Below, in pieces: positions 26,426-35,962 of a stretch of DNA of 64,000 bases. Under the pieces are notes generated by a model. That model saw only the letters and a list, made by a program, of their open reading frames with translations. It was not told the DNA's origin and ran no database searches. Source of the stretch: Pedobacter sp. HDW13 (GTDB lineage Bacteria > Bacteroidota > Bacteroidia > Sphingobacteriales > Sphingobacteriaceae); assembly GCF_011303555.1 (NCBI RefSeq), contig NZ_CP049868.1, forward strand, positions 3,348,001-3,412,000. Reading direction: 5' to 3'. Numbering within the stretch: position 1 is the stretch's first letter; every line of letters starts with the position of its first letter. The translations under genes were made by a program, and so were the position numbers.

Positions 26426-28345
26426 ATGCTAAAAAACACCATTATGGAATTTAAACTGGTTAACCTTTTACCCGAGAACTGGCTGCATGCTTTAGGCGCA
26501 ACACTGTTTCACTCGCTTTGGCTGGGTGTAATTTTGGCCTTGCTGGCAGGTTTGGTAATGTTTACCACCCGTAAGGCAAGTGCTGCTTTACGCTACAACC
26601 TGCTAACCGTTTGTTTAAGCCTGTTTGTTGTTGCCATTGCTTTTACTTTTTATACAGAACTTCAAAAACCGGTTATTGCTGCACAATTGTTTAGCAATAA
26701 CCAAAAGGTAGTTAATCTTTCTCCTGCTGATGGGCAAGCTATTACCAGTGTGCAGGAGAAAATGAGTGCTGGTATGAACCAGGCCCTTTCGTTATGGAAT
26801 GCCTATACCGTACAGATTGTTTTGATCTGGTTTTTGATCATCTGTGGTAAAAGTATCCAGCTTATTGTGGGTTTAAATAATGTTTACCACTTGCGTAACC
26901 ATGCAATTTATGCTGCGGGCAAAAAATGGGATGTAAAACTGGCCGAACTCGGTGAGAAGCTGGGGGTAAGCCAACCAATTAGCCTGATGCAATCGGGTAT
27001 TGCGCAAATGCCTATGGTTGTGGGGCATTTTAAACCTTTGGTATTAATTCCGCTGGGCTTGCTTAATGGTTTGTCAACTGCCGAAGTAGAGGCCATTCTC
27101 GCACACGAGCTTGCACACATTAAACGCAAAGATTATCTGGTAAACCTGCTGCAGAGCTTTATCGAAATCGTTTTCTTCTTCAACCCGGCGGTACTTTGGG
27201 TATCGCAATTAATAAAAACAGAACGCGAGCACTGTTGCGATGATTTGGCCATCGCTTGTGTAAACGATCGTAAAAACTACGTTCAGGCCCTTGTAGTCTG
27301 TCAGGAGTTTAAGCAGCGTGCACCTGCTTATGCCATGGCGGTTACGGGTAAGCAAGGTAGTCTGCTGCAAAGGGCAAGCAGGATGTTATTTAACACCAAT
27401 TCAACTTTAAACAAAATGGAAAAGACAATATTAACCATCGCACTGGTTTCGGTAGTGGTTTGCACTGCTGCATTTAAAAGTGTTGGCTATGCAAAAACAG
27501 TTACCGGAAATAAAATATCAAGCGCTATTCAGGTAGTACAGGATTCGACCAAAAAGCGTGTAGCTGCTAAGGGAACGAAACGCAGCGGTGAAGAAGCAAA
27601 ACAAGGCAAATCTGCTGAGCAAATGGAGCGCGAAATTGCGGCTAAAATGGATCGTACCGAAAAGTCGTTACAAGAAAAAAACAGGGCCTCAATTGAAAAG
27701 GAACAGGATATTAAAGCCCGGATAGAAGATCAGAAACGTGCAAGAGAAGATAGAAGAATGGCAGCAGAGGATATAAAACGCGCTAAAGCCGATAAAGAAC
27801 TGGCTAAGCATGATGCTGAATGGGCAAAAGAAGATGCAAAATGGGCTAAGGAAGACGCTAAATGGGCAAAAGAGCATGCTGACGGAAGAGGTTATGATAT
27901 GCCACGCCCGCCGCGCCCGCCACGACCAGCCAGAGTACCACGACCAGCCAGAGCGCCAAGACCTGTAAGCTCATATACCATACCACCTATGCCACCAACT
28001 CCTCCTACGCCTGCAACGCCGGCTACACCTCCAACTCCGCCAACTCCACCGGCTTATGGCAGTACTACAACCAGAACAGGTGTTGAACGGACGGTTACTT
28101 CTAAAACGGTAACCAATGGCGATGGCCACGATTATACCAGCGAAATTAATCAGCAGATGATCAAAGATGGTATTATCAGCAGCACAAACAAACTCTCGTA
28201 TAAGCTTAATAAAGATGAGCTGATTGTAAACGGTGTTAAGCAAAGTGCCGATGTACAGAAAAAATACAAGCAAAAGTTCTTAAAAAATGAAGGACACTCG
28301 CTGATGTATAATTTCATGGTAGAGAACCACAAAACCAATTTCTAA
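26426..28345 (+). CDS. M56-family BlaR1-like membrane metallopeptidase with low-complexity tail
   Basis: 639 residues (an internal Met at 26444 is an alternative start). The N-terminal half has several membrane helices and the zinc motif HELAH at 227-231 (EAILAHELAHIKRKDY), with a downstream EREHCCDDLA segment, as in BlaR1/MecR1. After a last span near residues 335-350 there is no penicillin-binding sensor domain. Instead there is a charged region, a 21-base tandem repeat encoding A-x-W-A-K-E-x units, and a Pro/Arg- and Pro/Thr-rich tract, then a C-terminal segment with NKLSYKLNKDELIVNGVKQS. It probably senses envelope stress and cleaves the upstream BlaI (inference from the family); beta-lactam sensing is not supported. 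Confidence 0.9.
   Translation: MLKNTIMEFKLVNLLPENWLHALGATLFHSLWLGVILALLAGLVMFTTRKASAALRYNLLTVCLSLFVVAIAFTFYTELQKPVIAAQLFSNNQKVVNLSPADGQAITSVQEKMSAGMNQALSLWNAYTVQIVLIWFLIICGKSIQLIVGLNNVYHLRNHAIYAAGKKWDVKLAELGEKLGVSQPISLMQSGIAQMPMVVGHFKPLVLIPLGLLNGLSTAEVEAILAHELAHIKRKDYLVNLLQSFIEIVFFFNPAVLWVSQLIKTEREHCCDDLAIACVNDRKNYVQALVVCQEFKQRAPAYAMAVTGKQGSLLQRASRMLFNTNSTLNKMEKTILTIALVSVVVCTAAFKSVGYAKTVTGNKISSAIQVVQDSTKKRVAAKGTKRSGEEAKQGKSAEQMEREIAAKMDRTEKSLQEKNRASIEKEQDIKARIEDQKRAREDRRMAAEDIKRAKADKELAKHDAEWAKEDAKWAKEDAKWAKEHADGRGYDMPRPPRPPRPARVPRPARAPRPVSSYTIPPMPPTPPTPATPATPPTPPTPPAYGSTTTRTGVERTVTSKTVTNGDGHDYTSEINQQMIKDGIISSTNKLSYKLNKDELIVNGVKQSADVQKKYKQKFLKNEGHSLMYNFMVENHKTNF
27815..27877 (+). repeat. Three tandem 21-bp coding repeats in the M56 gene
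   Basis: Three imperfect 21-base units encode A-E/K-W-A-K-E-D/H. They are followed at about 27900-28060 by CCGCCACGA/CCAGCC and CCAACTCC-type repeats encoding Pro-Arg and Pro-Thr tracts. Such arrays can vary in copy number between strains. Confidence 0.75.
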
Positions 28346-28367
28346 AAAGCGCTAATCTAACCCCTTC

Positions 28368-30814
28368 ATGAAAACAATAATTGTGGCCCTGTTGGCCATG
28401 TGGATGAATATTGCCTTTACTTTTGCTCAAGCTCAAACGCCATCATCCAAAATTTATGGCCGGGTATTGGATGCCGAAGGCAAAAACATCGAATTTGCTA
28501 CCGTGGCCCTGCTAAAAGATGCGGTTTTGTTGAAAACCAGCTTTACCGAAGCTGACGGACGTTTTGGTTTCGATAAGCTCGCTTACGGCAGGTATCTGCT
28601 TAAAGTATCAGTGGTAGGAGCATCCATTTACCAAAGCGACACTTTGCTGGTGGATGCAGCACATACCAGTATCGCATTAGCCGATATTAAAATGGCTACC
28701 GGTATCAATAACCTTAAAGAGGTAACGGTTGCTGGTCAAAAAGCTTTTGTTGAGCGGAAAATAGACCGTATGGTAGTGAATGTTGATGCACTGATTTCGA
28801 ATGCAGGCACCACAGCACTGGATGTGTTAAGCAAATCACCTGGTGTAAGTGTCGATCAGAATGGAGCCATCTCGCTTAAGGGAAAAAATGGGGTGGCCAT
28901 TTTTATCGATGATAAACCTACCTACCTTTCGGGGGCGACCTGGAAAACTACCTGCGCTCTTTGCCCTCTTCATCACTAGATCAGATTGAACTGATGACCA
29001 ATCCGCCGGCCAAATATGATGCGGCCGGAAACGGAGGGGTAATTAACATCAAAACCAAGAAAACCAAAACGGCAGGTTTTAATGGTGGGATTAACCTGAG
29101 TCTGAACCAGGGGCAAATGAGCCGTTCGAACGATAGCTTTAATTTTAATTACCGTAAGGATAAGCTGAACGTTTTCGGAACACTGAGTTACAACCTCAAC
29201 AACAGTTTTACCGATCTGGATTTGAACCGAAAATATAAAAATGACGATGGTAGTGCCAAATCCTACTTTAACCAGAATTCATATTTCCGCAGGCAGGGCC
29301 ACACCTTTAACCTGAAAACAGGCCTTGATTTTTATGCTACTGAAAAAACAACCTGGGGCGTGGTGTTTACAGGGATGAACCGGATTTCGAAACAGGTAAA
29401 CAACAATACAAGTAACCTATCCAATGCAGCTATGCAACTTGATTCGGTCATCCGTGCTGAAAATATCGATCAGATTAAGTACCAGAATGCCGGGGTTAAT
29501 TTAAATTACAGGCATAAATTTAACAAGACAGGCAGGGAACTAACTTTCGATGCAGATTACCTCCTTTATCACAACCAAACTGATCAAACTTATTACAATT
29601 TCAGTTATCTGCCCAATATGGCTTTGAAGTATCAGGATGTTTTAACGGGCGATTTACCTTCGAATATCGATATTTATACCGCTAAAATAGATTATAGCCA
29701 CCCGCTGGCCAATAAATGGAAGCTGGATGCAGGAGCCAAGTCGGCCTATACCAAAACAGATAATACCGCAGGTTATTTCAATACCTCGAACGGAAAAACT
29801 GCTCCCGATTACGAAAAGAGCAATCACTTTTTATACCGCGAAAATATCAACGCAGCTTACCTGAACATGAGCAGGGAAGGGAAAAGATTTTCGTTACAGA
29901 TAGGGCTACGCTACGAAAATACAGTTTCGAACGGGCACCAGCTTGGTAACCTAATTAAGCCCGATTCGAGTTTTAAACGTACTTACAATAGCCTGTTCCC
30001 AACATTTTATCTTTCGTACAAGCTCGATACAGCAGGTAATAACCAGCTGGGCTTAAACTACGGTCGCCGCATTGACCGTCCTTATTATCAGGATCTGAAC
30101 CCTTTCTTTTCACCGCTGGATAAGTTTACCTATTATGTGGGTAATCCTTTTCTAAAACCTTCGTTTACACAGAGCTTAGAACTATCGCATACCTTTAAAA
30201 GCAAAATAACCACCACCTTAAGTTACAGCTGGGTGCGCGATGAGGTAAATGAAACCATTGAAATTTTAAATGGTACCTACTATAGCCGTCCGGCCAATGT
30301 GGGTAAAACCAGGGTCGCTAATCTTTCTGTTAATGCAGAAATTGATTTAACCAAATGGCTTAAACTGAATGCTTATACGGAGGTGGGCAGAATGATTTCG
30401 AAGACAGATTTCTATACTGGTTATTTGGTAACCAACGGTACTTTTTTCAGGGCTTATCCAAATCTACAGTTTAAAATCAGCCCAAGCTGGAGCGCCGAGT
30501 TAAACGGACAATACCAGAGCAAGTTTTCTAACGTACAGTTTTTATTGGGATCAGTACACGAGTTTGGCGCAGCAGTACAGAAAAAATTGAGTCCAAAAAG
30601 TACATTGAAATTAACAGCTGGTGATATTTTTAGAAACCGCATATTTAATGGGATAATTAACAACCTGGCCGCTACCGAGGCTAACTGGGTAAATCGACAG
30701 GATTCGAGAAGAATGGTTTTAAGTTATAGCTACCGCTTTGGTAAGGCTTTTAGCACACCATCTAATCACGAATCATCGGGGGCAGATGCAGAGAAGAACC
30801 GGGTAAAGAATTAG
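28368..30814 (+). pseudogene. Outer-membrane beta-barrel (TonB-receptor-like) protein, frameshifted at a G5 run
   Basis: Frame one (28368-28979, 203 residues) has a signal peptide (AFTFAQ), a carboxypeptidase-like regulatory domain (IYGRVLDAEGKNIEFATVAL) and a plug segment ending FIDDKPTYLSGATWKTT. Frame two (28961-30814, 617 residues) continues with LPSSSLDQIELMTNPPAKYDAAGNGGVINIKTKK and the whole barrel. Adding one G to GGGGG at 28931-28935 restores LSGGDLENYLRSLPSSSLDQIE and a continuous 815-residue protein, usual for this DUF-type barrel family. It follows the BlaI/M56 pair by 22 bases and probably belongs to the same operon. No other lesion is visible, so sequencing error or slip-strand variation is as likely as true loss. 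Confidence 0.85.
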
Positions 30815-30818
30815 TAGG

Positions 30819-30908
30819 GCAATCCTAACCGGAGTGCAACGGAATACCTGCAAGTAGCTATCTGGAAAATTTATAGTGCTGGTAGATTGCTCAGTTACGT
30901 TGCACTCC
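30819..30908. repeat. Inverted repeats between convergent genes
   Basis: An 11-bp perfect repeat GGAGTGCAACG (30831-30841) / CGTTGCACTCC (30898-30908) is interleaved with GCAATC (30819-30824) / GATTGC (30885-30890). The two pairings cross, so they could form a pseudoknot or alternative hairpins. Confidence 0.55.
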
Positions 30909-30931
30909 ATTCGAAGTGAGGATCAAATAGC

Positions 30932-32221
30932 TTACACAATCTGGTTCAATACAAGCACGCCAACCAAACCCAATACAGATACCAAACTTTCCATCACCGT
31001 CCAGGTGCTGAAGGTTTCTTTTAGCGTGAGGTTAAAATATTCTTTAAACATCCAGAAACCCGTATCGTTAACGTGCGAGAACATCAGACTTCCGGCACCA
31101 ACTGATAAGACCATCAGCTCGGGTGGGGTACCCGGGCCAATTAAGGGTAAAACCATGCCTGATGCAGTTAATGCTGCAACTGTGGCCGAACCCAAAGTTA
31201 CCCTGAGCGATGCCGTAATGAGCCAGGCTAACAGCAAAGGAGATAGGTTTAAACCACCGGTAAGCTGTTTTACCGTTTCGCCCATGCCGCTATCAATCAA
31301 AATCTGTTTGAAGGCGCCACCTGCCGCAATAATTAGCACAATCATGGCAATGCTTTTTACCCCTTCGGTACAAGATTCCATCGCTTTAGCAATCGACGCT
31401 TTTTGCAGCATTAAGGTAAGCACTACCGATAGGAGCAGTGCGGCAGTCGGATCGGCGAGAAATACAAAGATGGCTTTACCGGGGTAATCCATCTTAAGGC
31501 TACTACCCAGTGTACCCGCAACAATTAAAAATACTGGTAACAGTGCCGTAATAAAACTTTTAGAAGCCGAAGGCAGGTTGTCGTCCTCATTAATTACAAA
31601 GCCATCTTGTATAACGTTTGTGCTTCGTTTTAAGAGCAGCCTTGGTAAATATACCCCTGCAATAACTGCAATGGGCAAACTTAAAATTAATCCATAAATC
31701 AGTGTTTTTCCAATGTCGGCATGAAATATACCAGCCAAAGCTACCGGGCCCGGGTGCGGTGGTAAAAAGCCGTGTGTTACCGAAAGCGCTGTAGCCATAG
31801 GTAGCCCAATGTATAGTTTGGACAGACCTGTTGCCGAAGAGATAGCAAAAACCAGGGGGATTAAAACCACAAATCCGGCATTATAAAAAAGCGGAATGCC
31901 AACCAATAAACCAGTTAAAAGCACTGCCCATTGGATGTTTTTTTGACCAAAAGCCTTAATGAGAATGAATACAATCTTTTTGGCAGAACCACTATCTTCA
32001 ATCAGTTTACCCATCATGGCACCAAGTGCCAAAACCATTACCATGCTGCCCAGTGTACTGCCAATGCCGTTGCTTATGGCGCTCATTACTTTGGCTGCCG
32101 GCATACCCAAAAGCAAACCAGTAATAATGGCTACAGCCAGCAGGGCAATCATCGGGTTGATCTTTTTCAAAATCAAAACAAACAACAGGAGGATACCAAG
32201 AAGTAAGATGAATAATGACAT
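30932..32221 (-). CDS. GntP-family gluconate/organic acid:H+ symporter
   Basis: 429 residues, mostly hydrophobic, consistent with twelve membrane helices. GntP-family motifs are present: PMIALLAVAIITGLLLGM near the start, GIPLFYNAGFVVLIPLVFAI, the THGFLPPHPGP motif in the middle, and a C-terminal SGMVLPLIGPGTPPELMVLSVGAGSLMFSHVNDTGFW. It imports gluconate or a related sugar acid with protons. No gluconate kinase or dehydrogenase lies beside it. Downstream it converges with the frameshifted barrel gene. Confidence 0.94.
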   Translation of the reverse strand: MSLFILLLGILLLFVLILKKINPMIALLAVAIITGLLLGMPAAKVMSAISNGIGSTLGSMVMVLALGAMMGKLIEDSGSAKKIVFILIKAFGQKNIQWAVLLTGLLVGIPLFYNAGFVVLIPLVFAISSATGLSKLYIGLPMATALSVTHGFLPPHPGPVALAGIFHADIGKTLIYGLILSLPIAVIAGVYLPRLLLKRSTNVIQDGFVINEDDNLPSASKSFITALLPVFLIVAGTLGSSLKMDYPGKAIFVFLADPTAALLLSVVLTLMLQKASIAKAMESCTEGVKSIAMIVLIIAAGGAFKQILIDSGMGETVKQLTGGLNLSPLLLAWLITASLRVTLGSATVAALTASGMVLPLIGPGTPPELMVLSVGAGSLMFSHVNDTGFWMFKEYFNLTLKETFSTWTVMESLVSVLGLVGVLVLNQIV

Positions 32222-32302
32222 TTGGTTAGGAGTTTAAGGAGGATGATTAGTTTTATTGACAGCTCTACCTAGATTAATAGGTGTCTGTGAAAAGCATGAC
32301 CG

Positions 32303-32485
32303 CTATTTTTTAACCGTAATGGTTCTACCGGTAACCAGTGTAAATTCGTAAATGCGGTACAAACCATCATCTTTAATTTCTATGCTTTCTACCAGGCCTG
32401 TTTTGCTGAAAGTATCGGTTACCATGCTGCCAATCTTTACATCCTGAAGCACATCAGTTGGGGTATCGCTGTTTAATCTGATCAT
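32303..32485 (-). CDS. Small hypothetical protein, 60 residues
   Basis: A 60-residue frame starting MIRLNSDTPTD and ending TVKK. It is predicted to be mostly beta strand and soluble, with no signal peptide. The composition looks coding (balanced charge, no low complexity). It lies 82 bases upstream of the permease gene on the same strand and could be co-transcribed. I do not recognise the family. Confidence 0.5.
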   Translation of the reverse strand: MIRLNSDTPTDVLQDVKIGSMVTDTFSKTGLVESIEIKDDGLYRIYEFTLVTGRTITVKK

Positions 32486-32509
32486 AAAGGTAAAAGTATC
32501 AAAATTCTA

Positions 32510-32640
32510 TGGTTTTAGCCACGGATGCACGGAATCCACGGAAAATGTTCTGTTATTTGTCTCTATGTTCTTCGTGCCTTCCTTTGTGGGCTCTGTGGTT
32601 GAATATTGCGACTAAACCAGCGCCACCCGCTTAGCGCTTT
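32510..32640. repeat. Dispersed intergenic repeat (CACGGATGCACGG type)
   Basis: The tract GCCACGGATGCACGGAATCC, then CTTCGTGCCTTCCTTTGTGG, is non-coding. Similar phrases (CCGCAGAGGACGCAAAGG, GTGCATCCGTGGC) appear at 36665-36760 and a related GCCACAGA unit at 59037. They belong to a repeat type widespread in Bacteroidota genomes. Confidence 0.45.
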
Positions 32641-32646
32641 CCCCCA

Positions 32647-35196
32647 TTAGCCCTCCGTTCTTAAAATTTTTAAAGGTGGTTGCTTGAGGATACTTCTTGT
32701 ACTTAAAACTCCAGTAATCACCACCAGCAATACAATTGAACCAAACAATAGCAGGGTAGAAAAAAATGGTGGTGTAAAGGTCGCATCAAAACTAAATTTA
32801 GCCAGCGCCCAGCTTCCGCCAAGTGCCAGAATTAATCCTGCGCCTGCTGCAAAGGTGCCTAAAAAGAAATATTCAATTGCATTAATCCGGATGATCTGCT
32901 TACTGCTGGCCCCCATGGTACGAAGTAAAATACTCTCTTTTATCCTTTGGTTTTTACTCGTTAACACCGAAGAAATTAACACAATCCATCCGGTTACCAT
33001 GCTAAAACCTGCCATAAACTGAATTACGAAACCGATTTTGCCCAAAAGCTCATCCAGTAATTTTAACACCAGGTCTAAATCGATTACCGAAACATTTGGG
33101 AATTGCCGCACTACCTCTCCCTGGAAACGTGCCGAAACCTCGCTCGAGGGAACCCTGGTCATCAATACATGAAACTGCGGCGCCTCTTCTAAAACCCCTG
33201 CCGGAAAAACAACCCTGAAATTGGTTTGCATCCTACTCCAGTTTACCTCCCTTAAGCTGCCCACTACTGTAGGGATCATCATGCCCTGTACGTTAAAAAG
33301 TATTTTATCGTTTAAACCCACCTTAATCTGCTGGGCATAACGCTGATCGAGTGAAATGTAAACCATTTCGCTGGCTTTTACATGGCCAGTCCATTTACCG
33401 GCAGTAATCTTTTCAGCTGCGGTAAGGGTATCCTGGTAAGTGGCTCTGATTTCGTTACGGTATGCCCTGCGGTTGTTGGTATCAGCAGTCGATTTTTTGC
33501 CGTTAATCTCCTCAATACGCATGGTAATTACGGGTACCTGATTCATTAAAGGCAGTTTAAAAGCTTTGGTTAGGCTGTCTAATCCTTCCTTTTGCGTATT
33601 CTGGATATCAAACATTACCATGTTGGGCTGATTGTTACCTGATGAGAGGCTAACCCGGTTCATTAAAATACCTTGCACAAAAAAGAGGGTACAGATAAAG
33701 GTGGTTGAGAGGCCAATAGATACCGTTAACATTAACGTTTGGTTGTTAGGCCTGTACAGATTGGCAAATCCCTGCCGCCACAGATAACCAGCAGTGCCAG
33801 GCAAAAGTTTCCTAACCATAAACATAAGCAGTTTAGACAGGATAAGGAGTAAAATAAAGGCGATGGCAATGCTGAGGGTAAAAAACAGCGTTTGTACCCC
33901 GGTTTTCATCTGTAAATGTGTAAAACCCGCAATAAAAGCGGCCATAAGCAGATATACCAGCCACAACAAGGGATCTTTCCTACCCCGGCCTCTTTCGAAA
34001 GAAACCCGTATGGCATTTAGTGGCGAAATTTTGCGCACCGCTAAAAGCGATGGCAGGGCAAAGAGAACGGATATGATGAGCCCGAGTAAAATCCCCTGAC
34101 CAACTGCGGGCCACGAAACCTGCATGGTGATTTCGATGGGTAGAAAATCTTTCAACACCCAGGGAAGCAAAAACTGTATAGCTGTGCCTAACAGCGCACC
34201 AATAACAGCTGCAATTAAGCCGATAAAAAAGACCTGGATCAGGTAAATTAAAAATGCATGTCGCGCTTTTAAACCCAAACAGCGTAAGGTGGCAATGGTG
34301 GCCAGTTTTTCCTGAATATATACCTGTATGGCACTACCTACACCTATGCAACCCAGTAATAAGGCTATAAAGCCCGATAAAGCCAGAAAACGGCTAACAT
34401 CTTTGAACGATCTGCCGGTCTGTTCTTTTCTGGATTCGACAGTTTCGGCATCGAAACCTTCTTTCTCGAGTTTACTATCTGTTTTTTTTACCCATTCATC
34501 AATTTTCGACGGGTCGTTAAATTTAAAGTAAAACTTATGGTTAATCCGGCTTCCTGTTTTAATCAGATTGGTTTTTTCGAGGTATTGTAGCGGAATGTAA
34601 ACGGTTGGGGCAATGCTTGCCGAAATTCCGGTTTGGCCGGGTGCCTTGGTTAGTGTGCCCAATATCTTAAAGCTTAGGTCACCAACTTTTACCGAGTCGC
34701 CAACCTTTGCATCGAACTGCAGCATAAGGGTTTTATCAACCAGCGCATTTCTGTCTAATTGAAAGCTTTTTGCTGCTGCCACAGGAATGGTTTCAATAGC
34801 GCCATAGTAAGGATACTTTCCTTTCAGTGCTTTCATTTGCACCAAACGGCTGCCGCCACCTTTCTGGAAATAAATCATCGAGGCGAAGGTTTTTTCCTGC
34901 GCTCGCTCGTCGCCTAATGTATCGAGCATGTTGTTCATCACATTGCTTACACCTTTCCGGCTATCCAATACAAGATCTGCTCCTGTTAGTTCTTTTGCCT
35001 GTGCATCGATATCTTTTTGCAGGTTATCTTTAAAAGAATAAACGGCTACCAGTGCAGCGATGCCCAAAACGATAGCCGAAATAAAAAGCAACAAGCGCGA
35101 ACGGTTTTTCCGGCTGTCGCGCCAGGCCATTTTAAGTAACCACGAAAGTTTAATGCGTTGTTTCGGAATGGTGCTATGCATAAGTCGGGTTTTCAT
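32647..35196 (-). CDS. ybbP: FtsX-like ABC transporter permease, YbbP-like
   Basis: 849 residues. It begins with a cytosolic lead and one span (LLLFISAIVLGIAALVAVY), a large periplasmic domain, then grouped helices of the FtsX/MacB type, and a second periplasmic domain before the last three spans. Such ten-span permeases work with a LolD/YbbA-type ATPase to handle lipids, lipoproteins or envelope enzymes. The gene overlaps the ATPase gene by 23 bases and the divergent neighbour is a TesA-like esterase, the same arrangement as ybbP-ybbA/tesA in Enterobacteria. The symbol is given by this context. Exact cargo is unknown. Confidence 0.88.
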   Translation of the reverse strand: MKTRLMHSTIPKQRIKLSWLLKMAWRDSRKNRSRLLLFISAIVLGIAALVAVYSFKDNLQKDIDAQAKELTGADLVLDSRKGVSNVMNNMLDTLGDERAQEKTFASMIYFQKGGGSRLVQMKALKGKYPYYGAIETIPVAAAKSFQLDRNALVDKTLMLQFDAKVGDSVKVGDLSFKILGTLTKAPGQTGISASIAPTVYIPLQYLEKTNLIKTGSRINHKFYFKFNDPSKIDEWVKKTDSKLEKEGFDAETVESRKEQTGRSFKDVSRFLALSGFIALLLGCIGVGSAIQVYIQEKLATIATLRCLGLKARHAFLIYLIQVFFIGLIAAVIGALLGTAIQFLLPWVLKDFLPIEITMQVSWPAVGQGILLGLIISVLFALPSLLAVRKISPLNAIRVSFERGRGRKDPLLWLVYLLMAAFIAGFTHLQMKTGVQTLFFTLSIAIAFILLLILSKLLMFMVRKLLPGTAGYLWRQGFANLYRPNNQTLMLTVSIGLSTTFICTLFFVQGILMNRVSLSSGNNQPNMVMFDIQNTQKEGLDSLTKAFKLPLMNQVPVITMRIEEINGKKSTADTNNRRAYRNEIRATYQDTLTAAEKITAGKWTGHVKASEMVYISLDQRYAQQIKVGLNDKILFNVQGMMIPTVVGSLREVNWSRMQTNFRVVFPAGVLEEAPQFHVLMTRVPSSEVSARFQGEVVRQFPNVSVIDLDLVLKLLDELLGKIGFVIQFMAGFSMVTGWIVLISSVLTSKNQRIKESILLRTMGASSKQIIRINAIEYFFLGTFAAGAGLILALGGSWALAKFSFDATFTPPFFSTLLLFGSIVLLVVITGVLSTRSILKQPPLKILRTEG

Positions 35197-35902
35197 CTGA
35201 AAGGATTAAACCACCTTTAATTTTGATAGTTCTAGAGGTGCGGGCTGCAAGTTCAAGATCGTGGGTTACAATAATTAGGGTAGTTCCGGCATCTTTATTT
35301 AAATCGAAAAGCAGCTTAATTACTTTCTCGCTGGTTTCGGCATCGAGGTTTCCGGTAGGCTCATCGGCAAAAAGAATGGCAGGTTGATTGGAGAAGGCCC
35401 TGGCGAGCGAAACCCGCTGCTGTTCTCCACCCGATAATTGAACGGGATAATGGTGCGCACGATCGGCGAGTCCAACTTTATCCAGCAGTTCTAAAGCATG
35501 TGCTTTAATGTTTTTTGCTCCCCTTAATTCCAGCGGAACCATTACATTTTCTAAAGCAGTTAGGGTTGGCAATAACTGAAAATTCTGAAAAATAAAGCCT
35601 ACATATTGATTCCTTACAGCAGCGCGCTCATCTTCGTTTAATTTTTCGAGGGCTACGCCGTTAAGTTCTACGGTGCCACCACTAGCCCTGTCGAGGCCTG
35701 CGCACAAACCCAGCAAGGTAGTTTTACCGCTTCCTGATGGACCGGTTATGGCTACTGTTGAGCCTGCAGAGATCGAAAAATTAATCTGATCGAGAACGGT
35801 TAATTCGCGTCCGGCACTTTGATAAATTTTGCTTACATTTCGGATGTTCAATATGCTTTCCAATAGCTGATTTTTTAAGGTTTGCGGATAGATTGTTGCC
35901 AA
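35174..35902 (-). CDS. ybbA: ABC transporter ATP-binding protein, YbbA-like
   Basis: 242 residues from the only upstream ATG (35902). Walker A GPSGSGKTT, the Q-loop region VGFIFQNFQLLPT, the signature LSGGEQQR and Walker B ILFADEPTGNLD are all present, as in the MacB/LolD/YbbA group. It powers the YbbP-like permease whose gene overlaps its end. On the minus strand a TATCTTTG promoter box covers 35907-35900, overlapping the ATG, so the true start is probably further in: TTG codons at 35863 or 35851 would begin the protein just ahead of the conserved LNIRNVSKIY. Confidence 0.92.
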   Translation of the reverse strand: MATIYPQTLKNQLLESILNIRNVSKIYQSAGRELTVLDQINFSISAGSTVAITGPSGSGKTTLLGLCAGLDRASGGTVELNGVALEKLNEDERAAVRNQYVGFIFQNFQLLPTLTALENVMVPLELRGAKNIKAHALELLDKVGLADRAHHYPVQLSGGEQQRVSLARAFSNQPAILFADEPTGNLDAETSEKVIKLLFDLNKDAGTTLIIVTHDLELAARTSRTIKIKGGLILSDENPTYA

Positions 35903-35926
35903 AGATAACAGGATGTTGCCTGTTAA
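35900..35926 (-). promoter_or_regulatory. Promoter of ybbAP
   Basis: Read on the minus strand, the -7 box TATCTTTG (35907-35900) matches TAnnTTTG, with TTA (35926-35924) 19 bases upstream in the -33 position. Transcription would start near 35893, inside the annotated reading frame. Confidence 0.55.
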
Positions 35927-35962
35927 GATAATATTTTATAATTAGATATACACTGGTTAAAT

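Noticed and set aside
27689..27877. Long minus-strand frame opposite the M56 repeat region
   Set aside because: It is the shadow of the low-complexity coding repeats on the plus strand, with a Cys/Phe-rich composition unlike a protein.
30876..31487. 203-residue plus-strand frame opposite the gluconate permease
   Set aside because: It is antisense to a clear GntP-family coding sequence and has no family features.
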